Shown: piece after piece, positions 34,158-42,561 of the stretch | Layout: each line of letters begins with the position of its first letter | How positions within the stretch are numbered: the first letter of the stretch is position 1 | Assembly: GCA_964630595.1 (NCBI GenBank) | Contig: CAZVVT010000001.1 | Coordinates: forward strand, 310,001 to 374,000 | From: CAZVVT01 sp964630595 | GTDB lineage: Bacteria; Chlamydiota; Chlamydiia; Chlamydiales; VFKH01 | Length of the DNA stretch: 64,000 bases | Direction of reading: 5' to 3' | The notes under the pieces: generated by a model | Told to the model about the DNA's origin: nothing | Seen by the model: the letters and a program-made list of their open reading frames with translations, nothing else | The model's database searches: none | Translations under genes and position numbers: made by a program

Positions 34158-34809
34158 CCCGAATTTGGAGGCAGATGTAGGAGAGGCCGTGGATGTTGTC
34201 GCCATCGCGACACTCTTTGGGTTTGCAGAGCTTGATGTAGATTTCTTTGTTGTACCAAGGGGCAGTAGAGGTGCCGGCATCCTTTTTGGTGTAACGCTTG
34301 AATTCCTCGCCTGGATAGTAGGCCGTGAGAAGAGGGACGACCTTTTCGGCGTCTAGGCCTTCGACGTAAAAGTCGACAGCGGTGCCGGTGAGATGACGGG
34401 AGGTGCTGTTGGAGAAGGAAGGGTCCACCCAAGTGTTATGCTCCGGGCAGCGATAGCCGGAGGTGATGACGACGCGCTTTTTGGTCTTTTCCTGCAGGTA
34501 ATTGAGAAGGGTGATGAGCGTGGGGTGGATGTACTCACTGCCCTCTTTGAGGAAGAGGCTGTGGCGGCCGCTGCAGTCGAAGTGTTCGCCTCGAGCAGGA
34601 TTGGTGCTGCAACCGCGGCAACGAAAGTACTCTTTGGTGATCTTGGTGAGACCGGATTGCGAGGTCTTGTTCCAGGGGTAGTCGGGGCGTGAAAGGCGCG
34701 TCATCTGCACCGGCTTAAAGGGCTCTTGCGAGACCGTCTCAATGCCGTAACCCTTCACCTCCTCTTCAGGAGTGCCGCACGCGAAGAGAAGCAATAAGAG
34801 GAAGATCAT
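34147..34809 (-). CDS. Lipoprotein with peptidase M15 (D-Ala-D-Ala carboxypeptidase-like) domain
   Basis: 220 residues. A lipoprotein signal (MIFLLLLLFAC, lipidated Cys at 11) is followed by a cysteine-containing linker (CRGCS) and an M15/DUF882-like fold: HPTLITLLNYLQ, ITSGYRCPEHN and the zinc motif SRHLTGTAVDFYV (SxHxxGxAxD), with a late His in NIHGLSY that may be the third ligand. It would trim peptidoglycan peptides in the periplasm. It overlaps the yebC stop (ATGA), an odd partner. Substrate specificity is unknown. Confidence 0.78.
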   Translation of the reverse strand: MIFLLLLLFACGTPEEEVKGYGIETVSQEPFKPVQMTRLSRPDYPWNKTSQSGLTKITKEYFRCRGCSTNPARGEHFDCSGRHSLFLKEGSEYIHPTLITLLNYLQEKTKKRVVITSGYRCPEHNTWVDPSFSNSTSRHLTGTAVDFYVEGLDAEKVVPLLTAYYPGEEFKRYTKKDAGTSTAPWYNKEIYIKLCKPKECRDGDNIHGLSYICLQIRAKE

Positions 34810-35516
34810 GATTGCATATTGTGCCAGACCGTATCGACGTCTTCAATCCCCTCCAGCCATTCAATGAGCGCCTCATTGGATTTTCGGTCCTCTTCACTGC
34901 ACTCCACCATCACCTTGGGGATCATCTCCAGCTCAGCAGAGGTTGCTTTGACTTCGCGCGATTCGAGATGCTCCTTTACCGCATAGAGGTCGCTGGGCGC
35001 CGTGACCACCACCCATCCCTCGTCCGTGGCCTCAAGCTCTTCGGCACCTGCCTCTGAAGCAATGAGAAACAGCGTGTCCTCATCACCGGCGGGAATGCGA
35101 ATGACCCCCTTCTGGTCAAAGTTGAAGGCAACTGAGCCGGGGTTGGCAATTGTGCCACCACGCTTGTTCGTAGCAATGCGGATGTCTGAGGCCGCGCGGT
35201 TTTTGTTGTCAGTCAACCCCTCCACAATGATCCCCACACCACCATAGCCGTAGAGCTCGTACGTAACGGGCATGTAATCGGCTTGGTCCTGCGAAGAGGC
35301 CTTCTTGATGTTGCGCTCGACGTTCTCAGCGGGCATGTTGGCCTCCCGCGCTTTCTGGATAGCCGTCCGCAGCCGTGGGTTGGCTTTCGGATCAGGGCCG
35401 CCCAGCTTCGCTGCGCTGATGATCTCTTTCGTCACCCGCGAGAAGATTTTGCCCTTAATGGCATCCGCTCTTCCCTTGCGGTGCTTGGTGTTCGCCCACT
35501 TACTATGTCCAGCCAT
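34806..35516 (-). CDS. yebC: YebC/TACO1-family translation/transcription factor
   Basis: 236 residues from the ATG at 35516. The family begins exactly here with MAGHSKWANTKHRKG; an upstream in-frame start at 35600 would overlap the divergent gene. DAIKGKIFSRVTKEI, NPRLRTAIQKAR, YGYGGVGIIVEGLTDN and GSVAFNFDQKG are all standard. Recent work links YebC proteins to relief of ribosome stalling; older work to transcription. It shares a short divergent promoter region with the DUF2608 gene. Confidence 0.96.
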   Translation of the reverse strand: MAGHSKWANTKHRKGRADAIKGKIFSRVTKEIISAAKLGGPDPKANPRLRTAIQKAREANMPAENVERNIKKASSQDQADYMPVTYELYGYGGVGIIVEGLTDNKNRAASDIRIATNKRGGTIANPGSVAFNFDQKGVIRIPAGDEDTLFLIASEAGAEELEATDEGWVVVTAPSDLYAVKEHLESREVKATSAELEMIPKVMVECSEEDRKSNEALIEWLEGIEDVDTVWHNMQS

Positions 35517-35545
35517 AAATACCCACTTATAGTATACTATTGGCC

Positions 35546-36307
35546 ATGAAAATTGTCTGTTTTCTCCTAGCAACAGTTTCTCTTTTCCTGCAGGCTGCAA
35601 TCATGCCCATCAACTCCATCGAAGAAGCTCACCCTCACTTCTCGGAAATTAATCATGCCACCCTCGTCTTTTTTGACCTCGACTGCACTCTGGTACAAAA
35701 TGGAGAGCCCGCCTTCCAAATGGCGAACTTGAAAAAGCATAAGCCAATCGTAAAGAAACTATTAGCCAGTCTTTCAGAAGAGCAAGAGCACCTGTTTTGG
35801 AATACGAGTACTCTCGGTTCTCCTACGATCTTGATCGACCCAACAAGCCTGGAACTTTTTTCTCAACTGCACAAGGCAGGTATCTCAACCATTGGATTGA
35901 CTGCACAGAAAATTGGTCCGCTTTTTGAAGTTCCTAACATGGAACAGTGGCGTATTGACCGTCTTCAGGCGCTGGGATTTGATTTTACTGTTACTGCTCC
36001 TGTTGTCACCAATTTCTCCTTTCCGGGGGCAAATTATCAGGGCGGCATTCTCTTCTCAGACGAACAAGGCAAGGGTGAAGTATTGGTTGCCTTTTTGCGA
36101 GCAGCTGACTTGCACCCCGCAAAGATCATCTTCATGGATGATCGAGAAGAAAACGTGAACGACGTAGAAGCTGCGCTCCAGCAATTCGATCCCGAAATCG
36201 CATTTGTTGGCCTACATTATCGAGGAGCGCTGCACTACCCTTCTGCCGACATTACTGCAGCGGAATTTGCTGAGAAGTGGACTGCTGTCGCAAACCGAAT
36301 TCGCTAA
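35546..36307 (+). CDS. Exported DUF2608 (HAD-like phosphatase) protein
   Basis: 253 residues from the ATG at 35546. Signal peptide MKIVCFLLATVSLFLQAAIM, then HAD motif I FFDLDCTLV (DxDxT) and late motif FMDDREENV supplying acidic metal ligands. DUF2608 proteins occur in Legionella and chlamydiae and resemble class-B acid phosphatases in layout. A periplasmic or secreted phosphatase is likely; the substrate is unknown. The 3' end overlaps the convergent SprT-like gene by 56 bp. Confidence 0.82.
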   Translation: MKIVCFLLATVSLFLQAAIMPINSIEEAHPHFSEINHATLVFFDLDCTLVQNGEPAFQMANLKKHKPIVKKLLASLSEEQEHLFWNTSTLGSPTILIDPTSLELFSQLHKAGISTIGLTAQKIGPLFEVPNMEQWRIDRLQALGFDFTVTAPVVTNFSFPGANYQGGILFSDEQGKGEVLVAFLRAADLHPAKIIFMDDREENVNDVEAALQQFDPEIAFVGLHYRGALHYPSADITAAEFAEKWTAVANRIR

Positions 36308-36770
36308 AAGACATCCGATTTCTCTTTTCCCACTCTCGCGCCTCTTTATAGTGGGGAAATTGTCGTTCTTTTTCTCGAAATTCTTTGCTGTGGATCGCGC
36401 GGCGGCCCGAAAGAGTGCGGTAGGGGCGGATGATGCTGTGCAGCGCCTCGTGAAAGAGCACATACTGGAGAAAGTAGTCGGGTACTTGCGTATCATCGAG
36501 CAGACGGTTGATGCGGATCTGCTTGCGGCGCTCGTCATAAAGACCGTAGCAGATGCGCCTCTTGGCAGAAGAGGTAAACCAGACGACGGAAAGGTCCAGT
36601 TTGCCCGCAAAGTGCGTTTGGTTGACCAGATCCCATTGGCTAGCTAAGCGCTCGCTCCATGATAATCTTTTTAACGTACGTACCGTCTGCTTCTCGGAGG
36701 AAATGATCCTGACTACCCACCTCTTTAAAACCGAAGCGGCGGTAGAGATTGATGGCCGGGTTGCCTTCAT
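36252..36770 (-). CDS. SprT-like zinc metallopeptidase
   Basis: Up to 172 residues. A zinc-protease motif HEALH, followed by a third His in the HSKEFRE region, and a preceding YDERRKQIRINRLLD with LQYVLFHEALH, is the SprT/WSS1-like pattern. The only ATG/GTG/TTG in frame before the conserved part is at 36770, giving 131 bp of overlap with the GNAT gene; the true start may be a rarer codon nearer 36660. Family members act on DNA-protein crosslinks or as general minigluzincins; the role here is unknown. Confidence 0.72.
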   Translation of the reverse strand: MKATRPSISTAASVLKRWVVRIISSEKQTVRTLKRLSWSERLASQWDLVNQTHFAGKLDLSVVWFTSSAKRRICYGLYDERRKQIRINRLLDDTQVPDYFLQYVLFHEALHSIIRPYRTLSGRRAIHSKEFREKERQFPHYKEAREWEKRNRMSFSEFGLRQQSTSQQIPLQ

Positions 36771-37131
36771 AAACCTCCAAATAGAGATGGGTCATGTGGA
36801 AACGATCGATCGCAAGGGCCAGGATGTTATTGAGCAGCATCGTGCCAATCCCCTTCCCACGGTGACCCTCTTCGACAATGATCGAGATCAGCCCCTGGTG
36901 CATCATCTTGCGATAGGGCATCAAGTTAATCGTGCAAATGCCGCAGGGAATTTCGTCATCCACCGCCGTCAGCGAAGAGCCGTAGCGCCAGTAACCAATC
37001 CAGTGGCGCACAGCGTCATCAAGCTCAGGCGAGGTGTTCATCATGGGAAACCAACGAATGATCGCCGGATCGCGCAACCAGTCTAAGAGATAGGCTCCAT
37101 CGCCTTCCTGTGTATATCTTATCTCTGTCAT
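36640..37131 (-). CDS. GNAT-family N-acetyltransferase
   Basis: 163 residues. Acetyl-CoA loop motif VEEGHRGKGIGTMLLNNIL followed by LYLEVYEGNPAINLYRRFGFKEVG, the full GNAT motif A/B set. Start overlaps the prfB stop (ATGA). The adjacency to prfB is also known in Chlamydia (CT458-CT459 as I remember). It could acetylate a ribosomal or release-factor target, but nothing in the sequence specifies the substrate. Confidence 0.9.
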   Translation of the reverse strand: MTEIRYTQEGDGAYLLDWLRDPAIIRWFPMMNTSPELDDAVRHWIGYWRYGSSLTAVDDEIPCGICTINLMPYRKMMHQGLISIIVEEGHRGKGIGTMLLNNILALAIDRFHMTHLYLEVYEGNPAINLYRRFGFKEVGSQDHFLREADGTYVKKIIMERALS

Positions 37132-38217
37132 GAACTTCCCGTCTGTTTCAAGTAGGCCACAATAAATCCGTCCAACAACTCACCATCCATCATCGCCTGG
37201 ATATTGCCCACCTCGTAGTTGGTGCGGTTGTCCTTCACCAACTGGTAGGGCTGAAAGACATAGCTGCGGATTTGGCTGCCAAAGCCGATCTCCTTCTTCT
37301 CCCCCGCTTCCTGCGCAAGAGTCGCCTGTCTTCTCTCCATCTCCAACTCAAAAAGCTTGGAGCGCAACATCTTCATGCACGCCTCGCGGTTCTGTAGTTG
37401 ACTGCGCTCTGATTGACAGGAGACGACCACACCGCTGGGCGCGTGCGTAATGCGCACGGCCGAATCGGTCTTGTTGACGTGCTGCCCGCCCGCTCCTTGC
37501 GCGCGGTAGGTATCGATGCGCAAATCATCGGGCTTGATGTCGACTACGATCTCATCGTCAATTTCAGGCGTTACCTCCACCGAGGCAAAACTAGTATGAC
37601 GCCGCGCGTTGGAGTCAAAAGGCGAAATGCGCACCAAACGGTGCACCCCTTTTTCCGCCTTCGTCCAGCCGTAGGCAAAAGGCCCGCTAAATTTGTACGT
37701 GATGCTCTTTAAGCCCGCCACCTCACCATCCAACATATCGATGGCCTCCACTTTCCAGCCGCGCTTTTGCGCCCAGCGCTGGTACATGCGCGATAAGATG
37801 AGCACCCAATCGCACGCCTCCGTCCCGCCCGCGCCGGCATTGATCGTGATGTAGCAGTTTTTGCTGTCGAAGGGCTGCGAGAGCATGCGCTTCATCTCCA
37901 GCGCTTCAAGCTCTTTTTCCAAACGATCCATTTCGCCGCTGAAAAAAGCCGGGTCACTGGCGAAGTCTTCTTGCAGACTGCCCAGGTCCTCTATTTCACG
38001 CTTTAACGAGGAGAGAGGGTCATACCAGCTTTTCAGCTCGTTAGCCTCATTGATGACCACTTTGGCCCCCTCCGGATCATTCCAGAAGGCGCTTTCAGCC
38101 ATGATTGCGTCTAATTCTTGTATGCGAGACTGTTTCTTGGGGAGGTCAAAGATACCTCCACATCTGTTCGATACGCTCGCCCAGCTGCTTGATTCGACCG
38201 ACTAAATCCGTTTCCAT
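37128..38217 (-). CDS. prfB: PrfB, peptide chain release factor 2, with programmed +1 frameshift
   Basis: 362 residues when joined across the shift: codons from the ATG at 38217 to CTT at 38149, then GAC at 38147 to the stop. RF2 identity is shown by the SPF stop-recognition tripeptide (VRISPFDS) and the GGQ catalytic loop (GAGGQHVNKTDS). The first 23 codons end at an in-frame TGA in the classic AGG-TAT-CTT-TGA-C context. RF2 reads UGA and UAA, so this is autoregulation. It is followed by the GNAT gene with a 4-bp overlap. Confidence 0.96.
38145..38160 (-). promoter_or_regulatory. Programmed +1 frameshift site of prfB
   Basis: On the minus strand the sequence reads GGAGGTATCTTTGAC. The GGAGG acts as an internal Shine-Dalgarno, CTT is the slippery codon, TGA (38148-38146) is the in-frame stop and GAC is the resumed frame. 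The downstream frame matches the prfB body exactly (38147 and 38102 are in phase). Confidence 0.95.
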
Positions 38218-38225
38218 AAGGGCCT

Positions 38226-39026
38226 TTAAGATACCCCATCTCTTTCAATAAAAGCACGGATCTTGACTCGGTCTGCCTCCCAGCGGGCGCGGAAGGCCTG
38301 ATTGGGCCCCTCTACGTTCAAACTAGCTGGAGGGGGTAGCGTGAGAGGTCCGTCGAAAAAGACGCCATTGACCCCGTCTTTGATGTAGAGGTTCATGGTC
38401 TGATCGTTGTGAGCAATGACGGGCACACCAAGGGCCAGGGCCTCTAAAAAGCCCATGCCAATCCCCTCCTGTTCGCGCGGGGCAACGTAGTAATCGCAGG
38501 TAGCAACCAGATCGAGCATCTGCTCTTTTGACATCCACTCTGTCTTGGAGATGATTTCGCCGTTGGTGATCTGTAGATGCAGCGGGTGACGCTTCCACCA
38601 AAAAACGCGGTAGGGGGGCTGCGTCCTGCGCTGATGAACGCGCTGCTGAAGGGGCGGGAAGTAGCGCACATCGAGGCAGCGGAAATCGTGAAAGTAGTCG
38701 GCAATCCCTTGAGCAAACGAGAGAATGCGCACGCCAAACAGTTTGAAGAGCCCTCTCTTGGACAGGGGCTTAAAGCCGTCCCACATGGGCACAAAGAGGA
38801 TCTTTGTCCAAAAAAAGCGCAGGACGTGATGGAAGAAAGAGGGCTGCGTGGCAAAAAAGACAACCCAGTCCGGGCGAAAGCGAAAGATCGCACAAGTGAG
38901 CTGCCATGAGCTCATCTCTTCTTTGCGAATCACTTCGACCTGCGCAAACTCCTCGAGCAGCGCGATGAGGAAGAGATCGCTTTCTGTAGTGCGAAAGTGG
39001 CGTTTGGTAATGAAACTGATTTTCAC
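38226..39026 (-). CDS. Glycosyltransferase, GT-B fold (family 4-like)
   Basis: 266 residues, shorter than typical GT4 enzymes (~350). The C-terminal donor-binding motif EGIGMGFLEALALGVPVIAHNDQTMNLYIKDG has the E-x7-E arrangement. The N-terminal half has alternating strand/helix segments (MKISFITKRHF, DWVVFFATQPSFF). GTG start overlapping the previous stop. It lies between a UDP-sugar pyrophosphorylase-like gene and prfB. The acceptor and sugar are unknown; neighbouring LPS genes are not directly linked. Confidence 0.82.
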   Translation of the reverse strand: MKISFITKRHFRTTESDLFLIALLEEFAQVEVIRKEEMSSWQLTCAIFRFRPDWVVFFATQPSFFHHVLRFFWTKILFVPMWDGFKPLSKRGLFKLFGVRILSFAQGIADYFHDFRCLDVRYFPPLQQRVHQRRTQPPYRVFWWKRHPLHLQITNGEIISKTEWMSKEQMLDLVATCDYYVAPREQEGIGMGFLEALALGVPVIAHNDQTMNLYIKDGVNGVFFDGPLTLPPPASLNVEGPNQAFRARWEADRVKIRAFIERDGVS

Positions 39027-40753
39027 AACGACAACTGCAGATCACGGGATAGTTTCCACGTCCAAGAAGGCTCGTGGATGGGTTCTAACTTGCGTTTCTT
39101 GCCGCGAATCGTGAGCCTGTGCCCATCGGGCACTTGAATCGTCTCGGCTTGAGTGAAGAGGCAATCTTGTGCATCGAGTTCCGCAAAACCGTTCAGCTCA
39201 ATGATCAGCTTCGTATGGATCTCTACATCATGCATGCGCAAACGACCGAGCTTTTCGCTGAACTTCACATGGAAATGCTCGTCCGTTTTTCCCAAAGGGG
39301 CATCGGCTGTGACATGCAGTGATCCGTTGACAGACAGATGCTCGATGTCCACTTCTGCGATATCGAGAATGATCTCGCTGTTTTCTGCAATCGTGCCAAA
39401 GCGCACCTTTTGGCGAATGATCGACCAGAGAGGCCCCAGCGCGGGATGGAGAACAATCGTACAGGGCAGCGAAAGTGCAAAGAGCTCTTGCATATTGCGC
39501 TGGATATCCGCAAATGCCCCTACAGCTGTCTCTCGCGGATTGTCTTTAAAGGGGTTTTTGATGACGGAGATCGTTTTTAGGCGCTCTGCAAAGAGGATAA
39601 AGCTGGGCAGATCTTGCGGACTCGTACCGGTGAAAGCCTCCCCTAAGTTTTGCATCATCGTCTCCAGGCGCGCTGTGGGCTTGCCATCGGTGGGCTTGAA
39701 GTTGAGCAGCGGTCCAGGCATCGGCATACGGCGGGCCGCGCGGGCTACTGCGTCAATGTTGGCAAAGAGAATGTTGGTGTTCGAAGGAAAGGCGGAGTAG
39801 GAACTGCCCTCTTCTTTGGGGCGATCGGTCAAACCAAAACGGGCAAAGTCGCTGTACTCCACATTGGAAATCGCATAACGGTGGTCTTTCTCCATAACCA
39901 CGTTCATCCCCTCCGCTGCCCCCACAAGCCGCTGGCAGGAGAGAAACCCAAAAGCCTTGTTGTGCTTTGCCCCAAAGCCGAGGAAGGCGATGATCCCGTT
40001 ATCTGTTGCAGCAATGGGGTTGTTGATTTGGCGCACCAGCGCCCACTTACGCCCCAGCTCCTTGAACCAGTCGAAAATGCCGCTTTCCAGGGCCAACTTC
40101 CAAATCACCCCGTGACCGCCCGGCTTCATCTGCAGGCGCCCTGCGTCATCGTATTGCCAGTTGCCCTCGCGGTCGACTACCGGCACCTGAGGCTGCATGA
40201 AGCAGCGCAGGGATTCATTGGGCCGCCCAAAAAAGTGCGTTCCCTCAAAAAGGCGCGCAATGCGGGCGTGGTTGTCCTTCTCCTGGGAGGTCATCAGACC
40301 CACGGGCGTTACCAATTGGCGCCCAAAGAGCTTAAAAAAGAGCCACTCGCGGGCGTAGAGGTCGCGCACGAGCCCCTCCAGCAGCGTACGGCCCAGGAAG
40401 TGGAAAAGAGCGGCAGGCAGCGCTTGGCCCCCCTCCATCAGCCCCAGACGATCACCGGCGCCGCCTACAGGCCATAATTCGGCTGCAAACTCCTGAGCCT
40501 CAATTCCTGCCACCACATCGCAGTCGTCTACGTGGACCCCTTCTGGGGCATAAAGCTTCAAAGGAACGGGCTTTTTGTGCAGCACGTCGAGCACTTGGGC
40601 TTGGTAGCCGGACAGCCCCCCCTCGAACGCAAAAAAGCGCTCCACAGGGGCCAAAGCGTGCAGATTATACTCTAGGTCCCCTTCTTGGTATTGACCTAGC
40701 GCCTTCCATTTCGCTACAAGAGGTGAGAGTTTTGGGTTCGGGTGTATTGACAC
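39023..40753 (-). CDS. UDPGP-family nucleotidyltransferase (UDP-glucose pyrophosphorylase-like)
   Basis: 576 residues, GTG start. The N-terminal nucleotide-binding region contains WPVGGAGDRLGL; then come TPVGLMTSQEKDN, FMQPQVPVVD, KPGGHGVIW and VRQINNPIA, the last matching the plastid UGP3/chlamydial type as I recall. The C-terminal third is beta-rich (possibly a left-handed helix). It would make UDP-glucose or UDP-GlcNAc from the sugar 1-phosphate. The downstream glycosyltransferase overlaps by 4 bp, suggesting one pathway, and a phosphohexomutase lies at 45326. Confidence 0.82.
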   Translation of the reverse strand: MSIHPNPKLSPLVAKWKALGQYQEGDLEYNLHALAPVERFFAFEGGLSGYQAQVLDVLHKKPVPLKLYAPEGVHVDDCDVVAGIEAQEFAAELWPVGGAGDRLGLMEGGQALPAALFHFLGRTLLEGLVRDLYAREWLFFKLFGRQLVTPVGLMTSQEKDNHARIARLFEGTHFFGRPNESLRCFMQPQVPVVDREGNWQYDDAGRLQMKPGGHGVIWKLALESGIFDWFKELGRKWALVRQINNPIAATDNGIIAFLGFGAKHNKAFGFLSCQRLVGAAEGMNVVMEKDHRYAISNVEYSDFARFGLTDRPKEEGSSYSAFPSNTNILFANIDAVARAARRMPMPGPLLNFKPTDGKPTARLETMMQNLGEAFTGTSPQDLPSFILFAERLKTISVIKNPFKDNPRETAVGAFADIQRNMQELFALSLPCTIVLHPALGPLWSIIRQKVRFGTIAENSEIILDIAEVDIEHLSVNGSLHVTADAPLGKTDEHFHVKFSEKLGRLRMHDVEIHTKLIIELNGFAELDAQDCLFTQAETIQVPDGHRLTIRGKKRKLEPIHEPSWTWKLSRDLQLSL

Positions 40754-40761
40754 TTTTCCTC

Positions 40762-40791
40762 TTGCAAGTATTGAGGCGGGTTCGATTTAAT
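40762..40791 (+). promoter_or_regulatory. Candidate promoter of the SWIB gene
   Basis: TTGCAA at 40762-40767, an 18-bp spacer, TTTAAT at 40786-40791, leaving about 38 nt to the start with an AGGAGA ribosome site. Reasonable sigma-70-like match by eye. Confidence 0.4.
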
Positions 40792-40829
40792 GCACGCTAA
40801 AATCCTCTCTCAAAACTACAGGAGAAAAC

Positions 40830-41087
40830 ATGGCAAAGAAGAAGGAATCAGCGCTCCAAAAGCCCGTTCATTTCAGCGAAGACCTCGCAGAAATCGTCGG
40901 CAAGGGGCCACTTCCACGCACAGAGATCACCAAAAAATTGTGGGTCTACATTAAGAAGCACAAGCTGCAAGACGAAAAAGTAAAGCGCAACATTAAGCCT
41001 GACACAAAACTCGGCAAGATCGTCGGCAGCAAGACACTAGACATGTTTGCAATGACAAAACACGTCTCCAAGCACATTAAGAAGTAA
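40830..41087 (+). CDS. SWIB/MDM2-domain protein
   Basis: 85 residues, one SWIB domain: VHFSEDLAEIVGKGPLPRTEITKKLWVYIKKHKLQD, then DTKLGKIVGSKTLDMFAMTKHVSKHIKK, strongly basic. Stand-alone SWIB proteins are typical of Chlamydiae, and eukaryotic SWIB domains occur in chromatin remodellers. A role in the chromatin-like nucleoid has been suggested for C. trachomatis. Clear AGGAGA ribosome site. Confidence 0.96.
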   Translation: MAKKKESALQKPVHFSEDLAEIVGKGPLPRTEITKKLWVYIKKHKLQDEKVKRNIKPDTKLGKIVGSKTLDMFAMTKHVSKHIKK

Positions 41088-41102
41088 TTTCTTCTTTTTT
41101 CC

Positions 41103-41125
41103 GGGGCAGTTATCATAATTGCCCC
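41103..41125. promoter_or_regulatory. 23-nt near-perfect dyad abutting the truA start
   Basis: GGGGCA at 41103 pairs with TGCCCC ending 41125; inside, a G-T mismatch then TTAT/ATAA around a central C. It ends one base before the truA ATG (41127) and leaves no room for a ribosome site. It also contains CATAAT, a possible -10. Could be an operator or a translation-controlling hairpin; as a terminator it lacks a T-run. Confidence 0.5.
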
Positions 41126-41126
41126 T

Positions 41127-41870
41127 ATGCCGACTTATAAATTAACTCTCTCCTACGACGGCACCGATTTCTCCGGCTGGCAGCAGCAGTGCAACGCGCA
41201 GTCCATTCACCAGATCACCAAAGAAGCCATTGAGCAGATCCTGCAAGATCCCATTCGCTTAATTGGCTCGGGTCGTACCGATGCGGGCGTGCACGCGCTC
41301 GCTCAGGTGGCGCATTTCACACATCCCTCCGTACGCGAACCCTACCGCCTTCTGCGCGGCATCAACGCACTACTGCCCCCTACGATCCGCGTGATGGAGG
41401 TGGAAATCGTGGATGATGCTTTCCACGCACAGCGCAGTGCGAAGGGCAAAATCTACCACTACCACCTTTGGCTAGACGAACACATCGATCCTACTCAGCG
41501 CCTCTATGTTTGGAAGCCTAAAAGGACCGTAGATGTTGCCCTACTGCGACAAGCGGCCAAAGAATTCATCGGCACCAAGGACTTCACCAGCTTTGCCAAC
41601 AAAGCAAACGAGGGAAGTGCGGCGAAAAACCCCGTACGCACAATCCACCGCATCGATGTCGTGGAAGAAACGGGTGGTGTGCGCTTGGAATTTCACGGAA
41701 ATGGTTTTCTCTACAAGATGGTGCGCAATATCGTGGGAGCGATGGTTGCAGCCGCTTCAGGAAAGCTCGAAATGGACGAGATCGCGCGAATCTTTGCCGC
41801 ACGCGACCGCAGACGTGCGCCCCAAGCCGCTGGTGCCAGCGGGCTATTTCTAGTCCAAGTGCTCTATTGA
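41127..41870 (+). CDS. truA: TruA, tRNA pseudouridine38-40 synthase
   Basis: 247 residues. Motif GSGRTDAGVHA with catalytic Asp52, then GINALLP, FHAQRSAKGKIYHY, and the C-terminal FLYKMVRNIVGAMV and AGASGLFLVQV blocks. Modifies the anticodon stem of tRNAs. The 3' end overlaps the convergent HAD gene by 21 bp. The order SWIB-truA-HAD resembles CT460-CT464. Confidence 0.96.
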   Translation: MPTYKLTLSYDGTDFSGWQQQCNAQSIHQITKEAIEQILQDPIRLIGSGRTDAGVHALAQVAHFTHPSVREPYRLLRGINALLPPTIRVMEVEIVDDAFHAQRSAKGKIYHYHLWLDEHIDPTQRLYVWKPKRTVDVALLRQAAKEFIGTKDFTSFANKANEGSAAKNPVRTIHRIDVVEETGGVRLEFHGNGFLYKMVRNIVGAMVAAASGKLEMDEIARIFAARDRRRAPQAAGASGLFLVQVLY

Positions 41871-42518
41871 TTCGAATGAGGGAAAATAGGAGACCGTGGG
41901 GAACTTCCTTGCTACTTCCTCGAAAGGCGTAATCAACACAGGCTTAGCGCGCGTTGCCATCAGACTCTGAATGCCGCGTGGCGAATCTTCGAATCCTACA
42001 ATGAAATCTCCACTTTTCGCCAATTTGTCGATGGCGATCTGGAAGCACTCGGGATGGGGTTTGGGATGGGTATACTGCTCTCTTGTGATCCAAGTAGGAA
42101 TCGTGTTGAGAATGGGATGTTGGTCGCGCAAAACACCGATGTGATGTGTGGGAGAGTTGGTAGCTACAGCACTTTTTATGCCCGACGCTTTGATCGTTTC
42201 CAGCAATTGCTGCACACCGGGCATTAAAGGGCATCCCACCTCTTCGATCAAGTCGGAATAGATCTGTCCTTTTTTCGCATACAGCACCTGCGCTCCGCCC
42301 TCTTTGGCCACCAAATCGGGATAGCGGCGATGCAGTTCATTGATCATGCCCGACGCTGCCCCATGAGCAATGTGGCAGTACTGCCGAAAGTCTAGATCGA
42401 AGGGCACATCATAGCTTTCGAGCAACTTCCCATAGGCTTGGTAATGGAGTCGTTCGGTATCTACCAAGAGCCCGTCAAAATCGAACAAAAAAAGTTGAAC
42501 CTTTATCACCCAGTTCAT
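41850..42518 (-). CDS. HAD-superfamily hydrolase (beta-phosphoglucomutase/phosphatase-like)
   Basis: 222 residues. HAD motif I FLFDFDGLLVDTE, motif II VATNSPTHH, motif III lysine KPHPECF, motif IV GFEDSPRGI. The helical cap between motifs I and II places it in subfamily I (phosphoglycolate phosphatase, beta-PGM, small sugar phosphatases). Corresponds to CT464. Exact substrate cannot be told from sequence. Confidence 0.92.
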   Translation of the reverse strand: MNWVIKVQLFLFDFDGLLVDTERLHYQAYGKLLESYDVPFDLDFRQYCHIAHGAASGMINELHRRYPDLVAKEGGAQVLYAKKGQIYSDLIEEVGCPLMPGVQQLLETIKASGIKSAVATNSPTHHIGVLRDQHPILNTIPTWITREQYTHPKPHPECFQIAIDKLAKSGDFIVGFEDSPRGIQSLMATRAKPVLITPFEEVARKFPTVSYFPSFESIEHLD

Positions 42519-42561
42519 AAGCTATTCGAGACATACTAACCCGAATTTTGAGTTTACCTCC

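Noticed and set aside
38103..38217. Disrupted prfB 5' end (in-frame TGA) as a pseudogene
   Set aside because: The TGA lies in the canonical RF2 frameshift context and the frame resumes correctly.
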